Shown here one piece after another: positions 7,391 through 13,317 of a DNA stretch of 14,210 nucleotides. Position 1 is the first letter of the stretch. Every line of letters starts with the position of its first letter. The position numbers and the translations under genes are program-made. Location: the NCBI GenBank assembly GCA_946061355.1, contig CAMGRE010000038.1:1-14210 (forward strand), read 5' to 3'. The DNA is from an uncultured bacterium. Lineage in GTDB: Bacteria > Bacillota > Clostridia > Lachnospirales > Lachnospiraceae. The notes below the pieces were generated by a model. The model saw nothing but the letters and a program-made list of their open reading frames with translations. It made no database searches and was not told where the DNA came from.

Positions 7391-8110
7391 ATGAAAGAAT
7401 TGGATGAGCTATTTGATTATTGGGAAACAGAACATAAAAAAAGAGGTTATAAAAGGTTTATTCGGGACGGTATCGTGGATGAAACCTGGTGGAAGGAAAG
7501 CCAGAGCGTGCCTAAAATCTGTTATTTCTTAAAAGAAGCAAGGACGGAAGAAGAACACTATGTCCTTACGGATGATTTGCGAAATAGAGAGCCATGGAGA
7601 CTATGGCAGAGGGTTGCAGTTTGGACGCAGGCTATTCAATTGGCGTTTACAGGAGAAAGGGCTTATAACGAGGAAAAGATAAAACTCAAATCTCATGAAG
7701 CCATCAAACAAATAGCGGTTGTCAATGTAAAAAAGAGTGAAGGTCTGCCAAACTCAACAGAAGATGATTTAATGAAGTATGTAGATCATGATAAGGAACT
7801 GATAAAAAGGGAACTGGAACTGATCAATCCGGATATTATCGTATGCGGTTATACTTTTGGGATGTTGGAAACAGTACTCAAATGTACAAATGATAATAGG
7901 AAAGACGATATACAGTTTGAAAGGATAAGAGATACCCTGTATGGATTTTGGAATGATAAGTTAATTATAGATTATTATCATCCTGCCTGTTATTATCCGA
8001 ATCGCGTCAATTATTATGCATTAATGTCTGTTTGCCGGATGGCGGAAGCGGAATGGGAAGAAAGGAAAGCGGCTTATGCATGCAAAACAGATTGGAATAT
8101 ACGGTCTTAG
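7391..8110 (+). CDS. Hypothetical protein with uracil-DNA-glycosylase-like motifs
   Basis: A 239-residue soluble protein I do not recognise as a named family. Its order of elements resembles the uracil-DNA glycosylase fold. A buried strand followed by an acidic turn, PKICYFLKEA (41-50), sits where the first UDG motif would be. A second strand with a polar tail, IAVVNVKKSEGLPNS (108-122), is followed by a helix and NPDIIVCGYTFG (146-157). Last comes YYHPACYYPNR (195-205), reminiscent of the HPS motif. DNA or nucleotide binding is inference from these patterns only, and the catalytic motif is not canonical. The start is secure: AAAGGAGG at 7376-7383 is seven bases before ATG 7391. Codon use is AT-rich compared with the genes before and after. 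The stop lies 35 bases inside the next gene, so the two are translationally coupled. Confidence 0.6.
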   Translation: MKELDELFDYWETEHKKRGYKRFIRDGIVDETWWKESQSVPKICYFLKEARTEEEHYVLTDDLRNREPWRLWQRVAVWTQAIQLAFTGERAYNEEKIKLKSHEAIKQIAVVNVKKSEGLPNSTEDDLMKYVDHDKELIKRELELINPDIIVCGYTFGMLETVLKCTNDNRKDDIQFERIRDTLYGFWNDKLIIDYYHPACYYPNRVNYYALMSVCRMAEAEWEERKAAYACKTDWNIRS

Positions 8111-8669
8111 GAATGAGGAAATAAGTTGTGTTAAAAAATATTTACCGCAGAAAGAATGTAATATTATGGTCACAGACGATGTGACAAATATAATTGCCGT
8201 GTCAGAGTTTGCGGTAATTGTAAATGCTGATACGATGAATCCTCAGGACATAGATATGCTTCTGGAATATTATGAGGATATAATCCCTTTTTCTGAAACG
8301 GTTATTTTTCTTGGAACAATTCAGATTCCATCCAAATTAAAAAATCAAATTTTAGTATATGAGAATTTTGAGAGCTTAAAGCAGGATCTGAAATATATAC
8401 TTCTTTCTGCATATCGTACGCAGAAGAAAACTGAAACTTTTAGCGCAACGCTTGCAAATGCTATATTAATATTAAGTGTTATAAGAAGGAAACCATATGT
8501 TACGAGTAGGGAGCTTGCAGAGAAGTTGGGATTATCCCTAAGGAGCATACAGCGATATATAAATACAATTCAGGCGACCGGAGAATGGATAGAATATGAT
8601 TCAATACATAAAGGATGGTATTTACAGGATGGTAAATCAATTTTGTGGGGTGATTTAGATGAGGAATAA
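8076..8669 (+). CDS. Rossmann-like / winged-helix (HTH_11-type) putative regulator
   Basis: A 197-residue protein in two parts. The N-terminal ~110 residues alternate strands and helices in receiver-like order: QIGIYGL, CNIMVTDD, FAVIVNADT, TVIFLGT, QILVYENFES. The C-terminal half (~128-184) is a helix-turn-helix with wing, where TSRELAEKLGLSLRSIQRYI is the recognition unit and GWYL ends the wing, as at the N-terminus of DeoR/WYL-type regulators. Here the HTH is C-terminal and no WYL ligand domain is present. DNA binding is therefore well supported; phosphorylation or ligand binding by the N-terminal domain is speculation. ATG 8076 lies within the end of the preceding gene, with AAAGGAA at 8061-8067 as its ribosome site. 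The GC content of a sampled line is about 30%, well below flanking genes. Confidence 0.7.
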   Translation: MHAKQIGIYGLRNEEISCVKKYLPQKECNIMVTDDVTNIIAVSEFAVIVNADTMNPQDIDMLLEYYEDIIPFSETVIFLGTIQIPSKLKNQILVYENFESLKQDLKYILLSAYRTQKKTETFSATLANAILILSVIRRKPYVTSRELAEKLGLSLRSIQRYINTIQATGEWIEYDSIHKGWYLQDGKSILWGDLDEE

Positions 8670-8671
8670 GA

Positions 8672-9079
8672 ATGGTATATGAGAGTAGCTTTCCAACTGT
8701 GGGATATGGTATTACCGTGTTGTTTGATATAAATGAAAGTGTAAAAACTTTAGTGTGTCATATGCTTGGAAAAGAGAGCGTAGAGGATAAGTATTTATAT
8801 CTTGTTGGAGTGAATATCTTACAGTTTGGAATATATTATCGGAATGTGTGTAAGGAATGTGAGGACATCAATCAGATTTTTTATAGCAGTGAAGATATCA
8901 ATTTTGGCATTGTATGTCCTAAAGTAGTATTTCTATTTGATAATATGGATAGTTGCAGGTATTTTAAGGATTATTTTGAAAAGATAGATGATCCGGTAGA
9001 AAAAGTTCGCAATGAATTGGCATACGGAAGTACAGATATTATTTCAATGACACTTTCCATATTTAACCCTATCTCTTAG
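8672..9079 (+). CDS. Small orphan protein of the AT-rich islet
   Basis: A 135-residue protein with no family I recognise. It is soluble-looking: no signal peptide or long hydrophobic run, mixed strands such as YLYLVGVNILQFGIYY (41-56) and VCPKVVFLFDN (81-91), and five cysteines without a spaced metal motif. Its ATG begins two bases after the stop of the regulator gene, and the ribosome site GAGGA lies in that gene's last codons, so expression is coupled to it. Together with tight packing and shared AT-rich composition, this makes it a partner of the two upstream genes rather than a stray frame. A role as effector, sensor partner or immunity-type protein cannot be told apart. Confidence 0.65.
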   Translation: MVYESSFPTVGYGITVLFDINESVKTLVCHMLGKESVEDKYLYLVGVNILQFGIYYRNVCKECEDINQIFYSSEDINFGIVCPKVVFLFDNMDSCRYFKDYFEKIDDPVEKVRNELAYGSTDIISMTLSIFNPIS

Positions 9080-9132
9080 GGAAAAATGTCGATATCATTA
9101 AAGAGAAATTTAAGGAAAGAGGGTGCAGTGGT

Positions 9133-10314
9133 ATGAAAAAAGTAATAACAGGTTTTTTGATGGCGGCGTTGTTGTCCGTCACGATTGGCAGCAGTGTCTG
9201 CTATGCAAAGGACAATACAGCATGTTCTGAGAAAGAGATTCTTACGCAAAAGGCAGATGAGATTTTATCCGGGATGACCTTGGAGGATAAGATCTATCAG
9301 ATGTTTATCGTGACACCGGAACAGCTGGCAGGTAATCCGATCGCGAAAGCGCCGGGGGATCCGTACGTTACAGTTGTCGAAGATCCTGTGAAGATGCAAT
9401 TGGAGCAGCGTCCGGTCGGTGGACTGATCTTTTTTGCATCGAATCTGGTTTCCGCAGAACAGACAAAGGCTATGCTGACAGACTATCAGAGCTTTGCTGA
9501 AGAAACAAATGGGCTGCCGCTGTTTCTATGTGTGGATGAGGAGGGCGGAAGAGTTGCTCGGATCGGCCGGAATGAAGCGTTTGATGTAATGAGGGTTCCG
9601 CCCATGGCAGCTGTGCAGAACGAAGAGCAGGCATTTTTTTGCGGAACTGTGATAGGGGCCTATCTGAGTGACCTGGGATTCAATGTTGATTTCGCCCCGG
9701 ATGCCGATGTGATCACTAACAGCAGCAATACCGTCATCCGAGACCGGTCATTTGGAAGTGATGCGCAGATCGTGACAAAATACGCTGTAGCATACTCGGA
9801 TGGCTTGCATGCAAACGGCGTTATGAGCACATTTAAGCATTTCCCCGGGCACGGATCGACAGAGGCGGATACCCATGCGGGATATGCATATACCAACAGA
9901 AGCTATGAAGAATTGCTTCAGGCAGAATTGCAGCCGTTTCTGGCAGCCGGCGAGAACGGTGTGGACATGGTGATGGTCAGCCATATCGCCGCTCCGGCAG
10001 TCACCGGAAACGATATCCCCGCTTCTCTTTCCGAAAAACTGATATCGGAAATCCTGAAGGGGGATCTGCATTATGAAGGACTGGTAATCACGGACGCGCT
10101 GGATATGGGTGCAATTTCCGTGACATATGATTCCTCGGAAGCTGTCGTGGAAGCAGTGAAAGCCGGAGTGGACATTCTGCTGATGCCGGTTGATCTGAAT
10201 GCCGCATATTCCGGCGTTTACACGGCAGTTATAAGCGGAGAGATTCCCGAGGAACGGATCGATGAATCGGTGAGAAAAATCCTGATATCTAAAATGAAAC
10301 TGCAGGAAGATTAG
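9133..10314 (+). CDS. nagZ: Secreted GH3 beta-N-acetylhexosaminidase (NagZ-like)
   Basis: A 393-residue glycoside hydrolase family 3 enzyme made of a signal peptide (residues 1-25, KK then a hydrophobic core, probable cleavage after CYA) and a single TIM-barrel domain. NagZ-type hallmarks are all present: VDEEGGRVARI (134-144), FNVDFAPDADV (183-193), KHFPGHGSTEADTH (235-248, holding the catalytic His-Asp dyad) and GLVITDALDMGAI (316-328, nucleophile Asp321). It would release terminal GlcNAc from peptidoglycan fragments or other glycans outside the membrane. There is no lipobox around the Cys at residue 23, so secretion rather than lipid anchoring is favoured. AGAGGG precedes the ATG. Composition returns to the higher GC of the flanks, so it is not part of the AT-rich islet. 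Its last bases overlap the convergent degV-like gene. Confidence 0.9.
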   Translation: MKKVITGFLMAALLSVTIGSSVCYAKDNTACSEKEILTQKADEILSGMTLEDKIYQMFIVTPEQLAGNPIAKAPGDPYVTVVEDPVKMQLEQRPVGGLIFFASNLVSAEQTKAMLTDYQSFAEETNGLPLFLCVDEEGGRVARIGRNEAFDVMRVPPMAAVQNEEQAFFCGTVIGAYLSDLGFNVDFAPDADVITNSSNTVIRDRSFGSDAQIVTKYAVAYSDGLHANGVMSTFKHFPGHGSTEADTHAGYAYTNRSYEELLQAELQPFLAAGENGVDMVMVSHIAAPAVTGNDIPASLSEKLISEILKGDLHYEGLVITDALDMGAISVTYDSSEAVVEAVKAGVDILLMPVDLNAAYSGVYTAVISGEIPEERIDESVRKILISKMKLQED

Positions 10315-11198
10315 TCTCTCCGCTCATCTCCCCAGAAAAATACAGAGACGGTTCCTGGGCCGGTGTGACTGCCGATGGTAGTTCCGATATTGTAGATTTC
10401 AATTTTTCCATCAATCTTTGGGAAGGTTTCCCGGATGAGGGCAGCCAGCTCCTGCGCCGTATCAAGGCATGCGGAGTGGCAGAGATAGCATTTGCCGCAG
10501 TAGTCTGTGCCGCCCTCCGCATGTTCTTTCATTTTCTCCACGGTTCTGTGGATCACTTTTTTCTTTCCGCGTATCTTTTCCCGGGGGATAAGTTTTCCCT
10601 CGTGATCCATATTGAGTAACGGACAGATGCCGAGTACGTTTCCGATCATGCCGGAGGTCTTTGAGATGCGTCCTCCGCGGATATAAAACGTCAGGTCTGT
10701 TGAAAAGAACCAGTGGTGCATGTGAAGTCTGTGCGTCAGAGCAAAATCATATACCTCATCTATACTTTTTCCCTGATCTCGCAGATCGGCCAGCGCTTCC
10801 ACAAAGAGACCATAGCCGGAGGAGGCGCAGAGGGAATCCAGCACAAGGATCTTCCGGTCAGGATATTTTTCTGAGAGGATATTTTTGGCGATCATGGCGG
10901 AATTGATCGTGCCGCTCAGTCCCGAGGACAGGGACACATGGAGGATATCCTTTCCCTGCGCGAGAAATTGCTCAAAATAGCTTTCGTATTCGTCGGCGTT
11001 CACCTGCGAAGTCTTTGTGACAGCGCCTTCACTCATCCGTCTATAGAATTCTTCATAAGGAATCGTTTCTCCGAAATCGTCCTGATACTGCTTTCCGTCC
11101 AGTTCATAGTGAAAACAGATATAGGAGATGTTTCTCTTCTCAAATTTTTCTTTGGTCAGATCTGCTGTGGAACAACAACTGATAACATAGTCTGCCAT
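10311..11198 (-). CDS. DegV-family fatty-acid-binding protein
   Basis: A 295-residue DegV (FakB-type) protein, which holds a single fatty acid and presents it to a FakA-like kinase. Family features are the opening VISCCSTADLT (5-15), the lipid-contacting KTSQVN (62-67), SLSSGLSGT (89-97), the FYIRGGRISK stretch (171-180) and the C-terminal GTTIGSHTGPGT (272-283). No fakA is in the window. Unusual is a cysteine run CGKCYLCHSAC (C234, C237, C240, C244), in a place where I expect few cysteines. I chose ATG 11198, with AAAGGA ten bases upstream; an in-frame TTG at 11204 is an alternative. The stop overlaps the last bases of the convergent GH3 gene. The cysteine-motif gene lies upstream on the same strand, 96 bases away. 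Confidence 0.92.
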   Translation of the reverse strand: MADYVISCCSTADLTKEKFEKRNISYICFHYELDGKQYQDDFGETIPYEEFYRRMSEGAVTKTSQVNADEYESYFEQFLAQGKDILHVSLSSGLSGTINSAMIAKNILSEKYPDRKILVLDSLCASSGYGLFVEALADLRDQGKSIDEVYDFALTHRLHMHHWFFSTDLTFYIRGGRISKTSGMIGNVLGICPLLNMDHEGKLIPREKIRGKKKVIHRTVEKMKEHAEGGTDYCGKCYLCHSACLDTAQELAALIRETFPKIDGKIEIYNIGTTIGSHTGPGTVSVFFWGDERRD

Positions 11199-11251
11199 GT
11201 TCAAGATATCCTTTCCTTGAAAAGTATTTATATAAAATAATGTTGAGATTA

Positions 11252-11281
11252 AAACATAGCGCCCGGACCGGAAGCCCGGGG
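11252..11281 (-). terminator. Weak hairpin after the C_GCAxxG_C_C gene
   Basis: On the minus strand CCCGG (11281-11277) can pair with CCGGG (11267-11263) over a nine-base loop, with TTTTAA beginning about seven bases later. The stem is short and the U-run distant, so termination would be partial at best. Confidence 0.3.
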
Positions 11282-11294
11282 GTGTATGTCGAAG

Positions 11295-11708
11295 TTAAAA
11301 ATTCTTCTCCTTCTCGTAATCAGCAATAACCGCTTCCAGGATGTCGCAGGCTGTCTCGACAGTCTTCTGACAGCGGTACTCCGGTTTAAAGGACTGGGGT
11401 TTGATATCTTTGCAGAGAACGGAACCATAGGTTCTGTTGAACTGCTGAATCAGTTTCATGACAACCGGTTTGATATCTTTGCTGTCATGTGATTTCTGTT
11501 CCACATATTTCATAGACAGAATACCTGCACCTGCAAGAACCGCCCCACACGTATTCCCTGACTGGATACCGCCTCCGTATGCTGCTACTACAATCATATC
11601 CCTGTCGTGAAGTCCCAGATTATAATATTCATTTCCTGCACGCAGGATCGATTCCGCACAGTTATAATTCTGATCAAGATAGTATTTACCAACCAAATCC
11701 TTTAGCAT
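11295..11708 (-). CDS. C_GCAxxG_C_C family redox-type protein
   Basis: A small 137-residue protein with the conserved cysteine pattern of the C_GCAxxG_C_C family: C17 in NYNCAES, C54 in TCGAVLAGAG (the GCAxxG-like element), C99 in SVLCKD, then C113 and C121 in the terminal CQKTVETACD. The family's function is not established; the cysteines suggest metal, iron-sulfur or redox chemistry. The start is secure: GGAGGG (plus-strand 11717-11722) lies eight bases before ATG 11708. It has an almost perfect promoter of its own and is divergent from hsp20. That promoter's -35 region carries a degenerate copy of the hsp20 -35/half-CIRCE sequence, hinting at shared control. The degV-like gene follows on the same strand. 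Confidence 0.88.
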   Translation of the reverse strand: MLKDLVGKYYLDQNYNCAESILRAGNEYYNLGLHDRDMIVVAAYGGGIQSGNTCGAVLAGAGILSMKYVEQKSHDSKDIKPVVMKLIQQFNRTYGSVLCKDIKPQSFKPEYRCQKTVETACDILEAVIADYEKEKNF

Positions 11709-11749
11709 TCTTTTGTCCCTCCGTTTTCTGTTTCCTTTGTTCTATACAC

Positions 11750-11778
11750 AATATAAGGCATGACATTGGCACCGTCAA
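11750..11778 (-). promoter_or_regulatory. Promoter of the C_GCAxxG_C_C gene
   Basis: On the minus strand: TTGACG (11778-11773), a 17-base spacer, then TATATT (11755-11750), 41 bases before the start codon. The -35 box is 5/6 and the -10 box 5/6. The -35 and following bases read TTGACGGTGCCAA, two transitions away from the matching stretch of the hsp20 promoter. Confidence 0.75.
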
Positions 11779-11800
11779 CGACAAAAAAATTTTAAAAAAT

Positions 11801-11827
11801 TTAGCACTCACCTATTGACAGTGCTAA
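11801..11827 (+). promoter_or_regulatory. CIRCE element (HrcA operator) of hsp20
   Basis: TTAGCACTC (11801-11809), nine bases, CAGTGCTAA (11819-11827). This matches the CIRCE consensus TTAGCACTC-N9-GAGTGCTAA at 17 of 18 arm positions; the only deviation is C for G at 11819, which breaks the innermost pair. HrcA bound here would cover the -35 box at 11815-11820, so hsp20 should be repressed until heat shock. Confidence 0.93.
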
Positions 11828-11843
11828 CAATGCGTGTTATATT
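11815..11843 (+). promoter_or_regulatory. hsp20 promoter
   Basis: TTGACA (11815-11820), 17 bases, TATATT (11838-11843). The -35 box lies inside the CIRCE element, and its C and A fall in the right arm. The deviant C of the operator is required for a perfect -35 box. The predicted untranslated leader is about 95 bases. Confidence 0.85.
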
Positions 11844-11856
11844 ACAACTAGAACAA

Positions 11857-11891
11857 GGGAACAGAAGAAGAAACAAAAGCTTCTCTTTCCC
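11857..11891 (+). promoter_or_regulatory. Possible 5' UTR hairpin in the hsp20 leader
   Basis: GGGAA-C-AGAAG can pair with CTTCT-CT-TTCCC around an A-rich loop of 12 bases. It ends about 40 bases before the GGAGG at 11933-11937, so it does not mask the ribosome site itself. It might stabilise the leader; a thermosensor role is not supported by this structure alone. Confidence 0.35.
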
Positions 11892-11945
11892 ATAACATAT
11901 AGCAATCGACGCAGTAAGCGCCAACATAGAATGGAGGAATGACTT

Positions 11946-12374
11946 ATGTTATTTGGACGTACAAGCAATTTATTTGATGACTTTTTCGGTGATATGTTCG
12001 GCGGTGATTTCTTTGACACCTCGAGCCGCATGCCGCAGCTGATGAAGACGGATGTCGTTGAGAAAGACGGACAGTACATGCTGGATGTTGAGCTGCCCGG
12101 TTATGACAAGAACGACATCAGTGCGGAATTGAAGGACGGTTATCTGACCATTATGGCGAATAAGGATCAGACGATCGAGAATAAGGATGAGAAGAGCAAT
12201 TACGTCAGGAAAGAGCGTTACACAGGCAGCTGCCAGCGCAGCTTCTATGTGGGCGATGACGTGAAAGAGGAGGATATCCAGGCAGGCTTCAAGGATGGCA
12301 TCCTGAAAATCGCGGTGAGAAAGCCCGAGCTGAAAGAGATCAAGGATGACAGAAAGCTGATTCCGATCCTGTAA
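11946..12374 (+). CDS. hsp20: Small heat shock protein, Hsp20/alpha-crystallin family
   Basis: A 142-residue ATP-independent holdase that binds unfolding proteins in the cytoplasm and forms oligomers. The short N-terminal arm is Phe/Asp/Gly-rich (LFDDFFGDMFGG). The alpha-crystallin domain spans ~34-130, with the diagnostic VELPGYDKNDI (48-58), RKERYTGSCQRSFYVG (88-103) and the GILKIAVRKPE strand (118-128). The tail ends in LIPIL, containing the I-x-I motif that docks subunits. GGAGG at 11933-11937 precedes ATG 11946. Regulation is visible: CIRCE operator over the -35 box upstream, strong terminator downstream, so it is a monocistronic HrcA-controlled gene. Confidence 0.96.
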   Translation: MLFGRTSNLFDDFFGDMFGGDFFDTSSRMPQLMKTDVVEKDGQYMLDVELPGYDKNDISAELKDGYLTIMANKDQTIENKDEKSNYVRKERYTGSCQRSFYVGDDVKEEDIQAGFKDGILKIAVRKPELKEIKDDRKLIPIL

Positions 12375-12401
12375 TCTTCAGATAAAATAGGAAAGTATCA
12401 T

Positions 12402-12442
12402 AAAAGGCATCCGGGAGGAAAAGACTTCCGGATGCCTTTTTC
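12402..12442 (+). terminator. Intrinsic terminator of hsp20
   Basis: GGCATCCGG (12406-12414) pairs perfectly with CCGGATGCC (12428-12436) and is flanked by AAAA and TTTTT, so it can work in both directions. It lies 27 bases after the hsp20 stop. On the minus strand it would also stop transcripts from the Nif11-type gene. Confidence 0.93.
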
Positions 12443-12518
12443 TATACTGTTTCATCATTTTGCGATTATTTTTCCATACGCCTGCAAAATTCCGGCTTTC
12501 CGGGTTTGAATCCGGAGT

Positions 12519-12707
12519 TCAAAAAAAGAAGAACAAGAACCCGCCGGTTACCTTTTCCAGATCCTTATCACTCAGAGCATTGGGGGATACTTCCACACCG
12601 TGTCCGGTGAGAAATTCTTTCTGGGAACCGTTCTTGGCAGCGGCATCAAAAGCGGCTTTCAATTCCGCATTCTGTTCCATTTCCTTTTTAAAATCATCCA
12701 TTGCCAT
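12519..12707 (-). CDS. Nif11-type RiPP leader peptide with minimal core
   Basis: A 62-residue peptide matching the Nif11-like leader family of ribosomally made, modified peptides: MAMDDFKKEMEQNAELKAAF at the start, then an LSDKDLEKVTGG end with the double-glycine processing site. Precursors of this type are cleaved after GG by a peptidase-exporter, and the remaining core is modified. Here the core is only FLFFFF before TGA, with no Cys, Ser or Thr to modify. The core ends at a run of seven T on the coding strand (12521-12527). GGGGAGAG lies nine bases before ATG 12707. No modification enzyme, peptidase or transporter is in the window. It may be a decayed precursor, a leader whose core depends on frame at the homopolymer, or a peptide acting by itself. 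Confidence 0.75.
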   Translation of the reverse strand: MAMDDFKKEMEQNAELKAAFDAAAKNGSQKEFLTGHGVEVSPNALSDKDLEKVTGGFLFFFF

Positions 12708-12749
12708 ACGATATTTCTCTCCCCTTTGTAACAGATATTTTGTGTTCTG

Positions 12750-12755
12750 ATTATA
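12750..12755 (-). promoter_or_regulatory. Possible -10 box of the Nif11-type gene
   Basis: A perfect TATAAT on the minus strand, 42 bases before the start codon. No convincing -35 box lies 16-18 bases further upstream in this AT-rich stretch, so the call is tentative. Confidence 0.35.
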
Positions 12756-12812
12756 GATACGAATGAAATTGATTATGGTATATTGTCAGAAGAAAATTAT
12801 TTTAAAAAATGA

Positions 12813-12841
12813 TTCAAAATATGATAAAAAAATTATACAAT
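12813..12841 (+). promoter_or_regulatory. Possible promoter of the VOC gene
   Basis: TTCAAA (12813-12818, 4/6), 17 bases, TACAAT (12836-12841, 5/6), about 72 bases before the ATG at 12914. The region is very AT-rich, which lowers confidence. Confidence 0.45.
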
Positions 12842-12913
12842 AGATATCGGACAAAAGAAATCTTTTTGCGAGTATGTTATAACAAATTTTATTTCAATTT
12901 GGAGGGTACGGTT

Positions 12914-13285
12914 ATGAAGTTTACTTTTGCACACAATAATTTTAATGTCACCAATCTGGAGAAATCTCTGAAGTTCTATGAGGAGGCGCTGGGACTTACC
13001 GAAGCGCGCAGGAAAAATGCTTCTGACGGCAGTTTTACACTGGTATTCCTCACGGACGGCGTTACACCGCATCGTCTGGAGCTGACCTGGCTCAGAGACT
13101 GGGATAAGGATTCCTATAATCTGGGTGACAATGAGTTTCATCTGGCATTTGAGGTAGATGATATGGATGCGGCTTACAAGAAGCACAGCGAAATGGGCTG
13201 TATCTGCTATGACAACAAGGAGATGGGCGTGTATTTTATCGCGGATCCGGACGGATATTGGATTGAGATCGTTCCCGCGAAGTAA
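12914..13285 (+). CDS. VOC-family protein, glyoxalase I-like
   Basis: A 123-residue vicinal-oxygen-chelate protein with the size and motif order of lactoylglutathione lyase: FAHNNFNVTNLEKSLKFYEE at the start (His7), HRLELTWL (Glu56), EFHLAFEVDD (His76) and the terminal FIADPDGYWIEIVP (Glu118). These four residues are the expected metal ligands, so detoxification of methylglyoxal or a related metal-dependent reaction is plausible. Clostridia often lack glutathione, so the thiol cofactor, or even the reaction, is open. I chose ATG 12914 because GGAGGG at 12901-12906 sits just before it. A longer in-frame start at 12809 would cross the putative promoter and has no ribosome site. HflX follows after 32 bases and may be co-transcribed. 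Confidence 0.88.
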   Translation: MKFTFAHNNFNVTNLEKSLKFYEEALGLTEARRKNASDGSFTLVFLTDGVTPHRLELTWLRDWDKDSYNLGDNEFHLAFEVDDMDAAYKKHSEMGCICYDNKEMGVYFIADPDGYWIEIVPAK

Positions 13286-13317
13286 ACGTCTGTCTTCCAT
13301 AGAAGGAGCAATCGCAT

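Noticed and set aside
11857..11945. RNA thermosensor (ROSE or fourU type) in the hsp20 leader
   Set aside because: The visible hairpin does not include the GGAGG or start codon and there is no UUUU facing the ribosome site; the CIRCE element already explains heat control.
12490..12518. Terminator hairpin just after the Nif11-type stop on the minus strand
   Set aside because: Only short CCGG-type stems with no U-run can be formed; the hsp20 terminator further on can serve both strands.
12460..12750. A 96-codon plus-strand frame opposite the Nif11-type gene
   Set aside because: It has no ribosome site, is rich in K/N/S/F shadow composition, and lies opposite a peptide with a clear leader motif and ribosome site.
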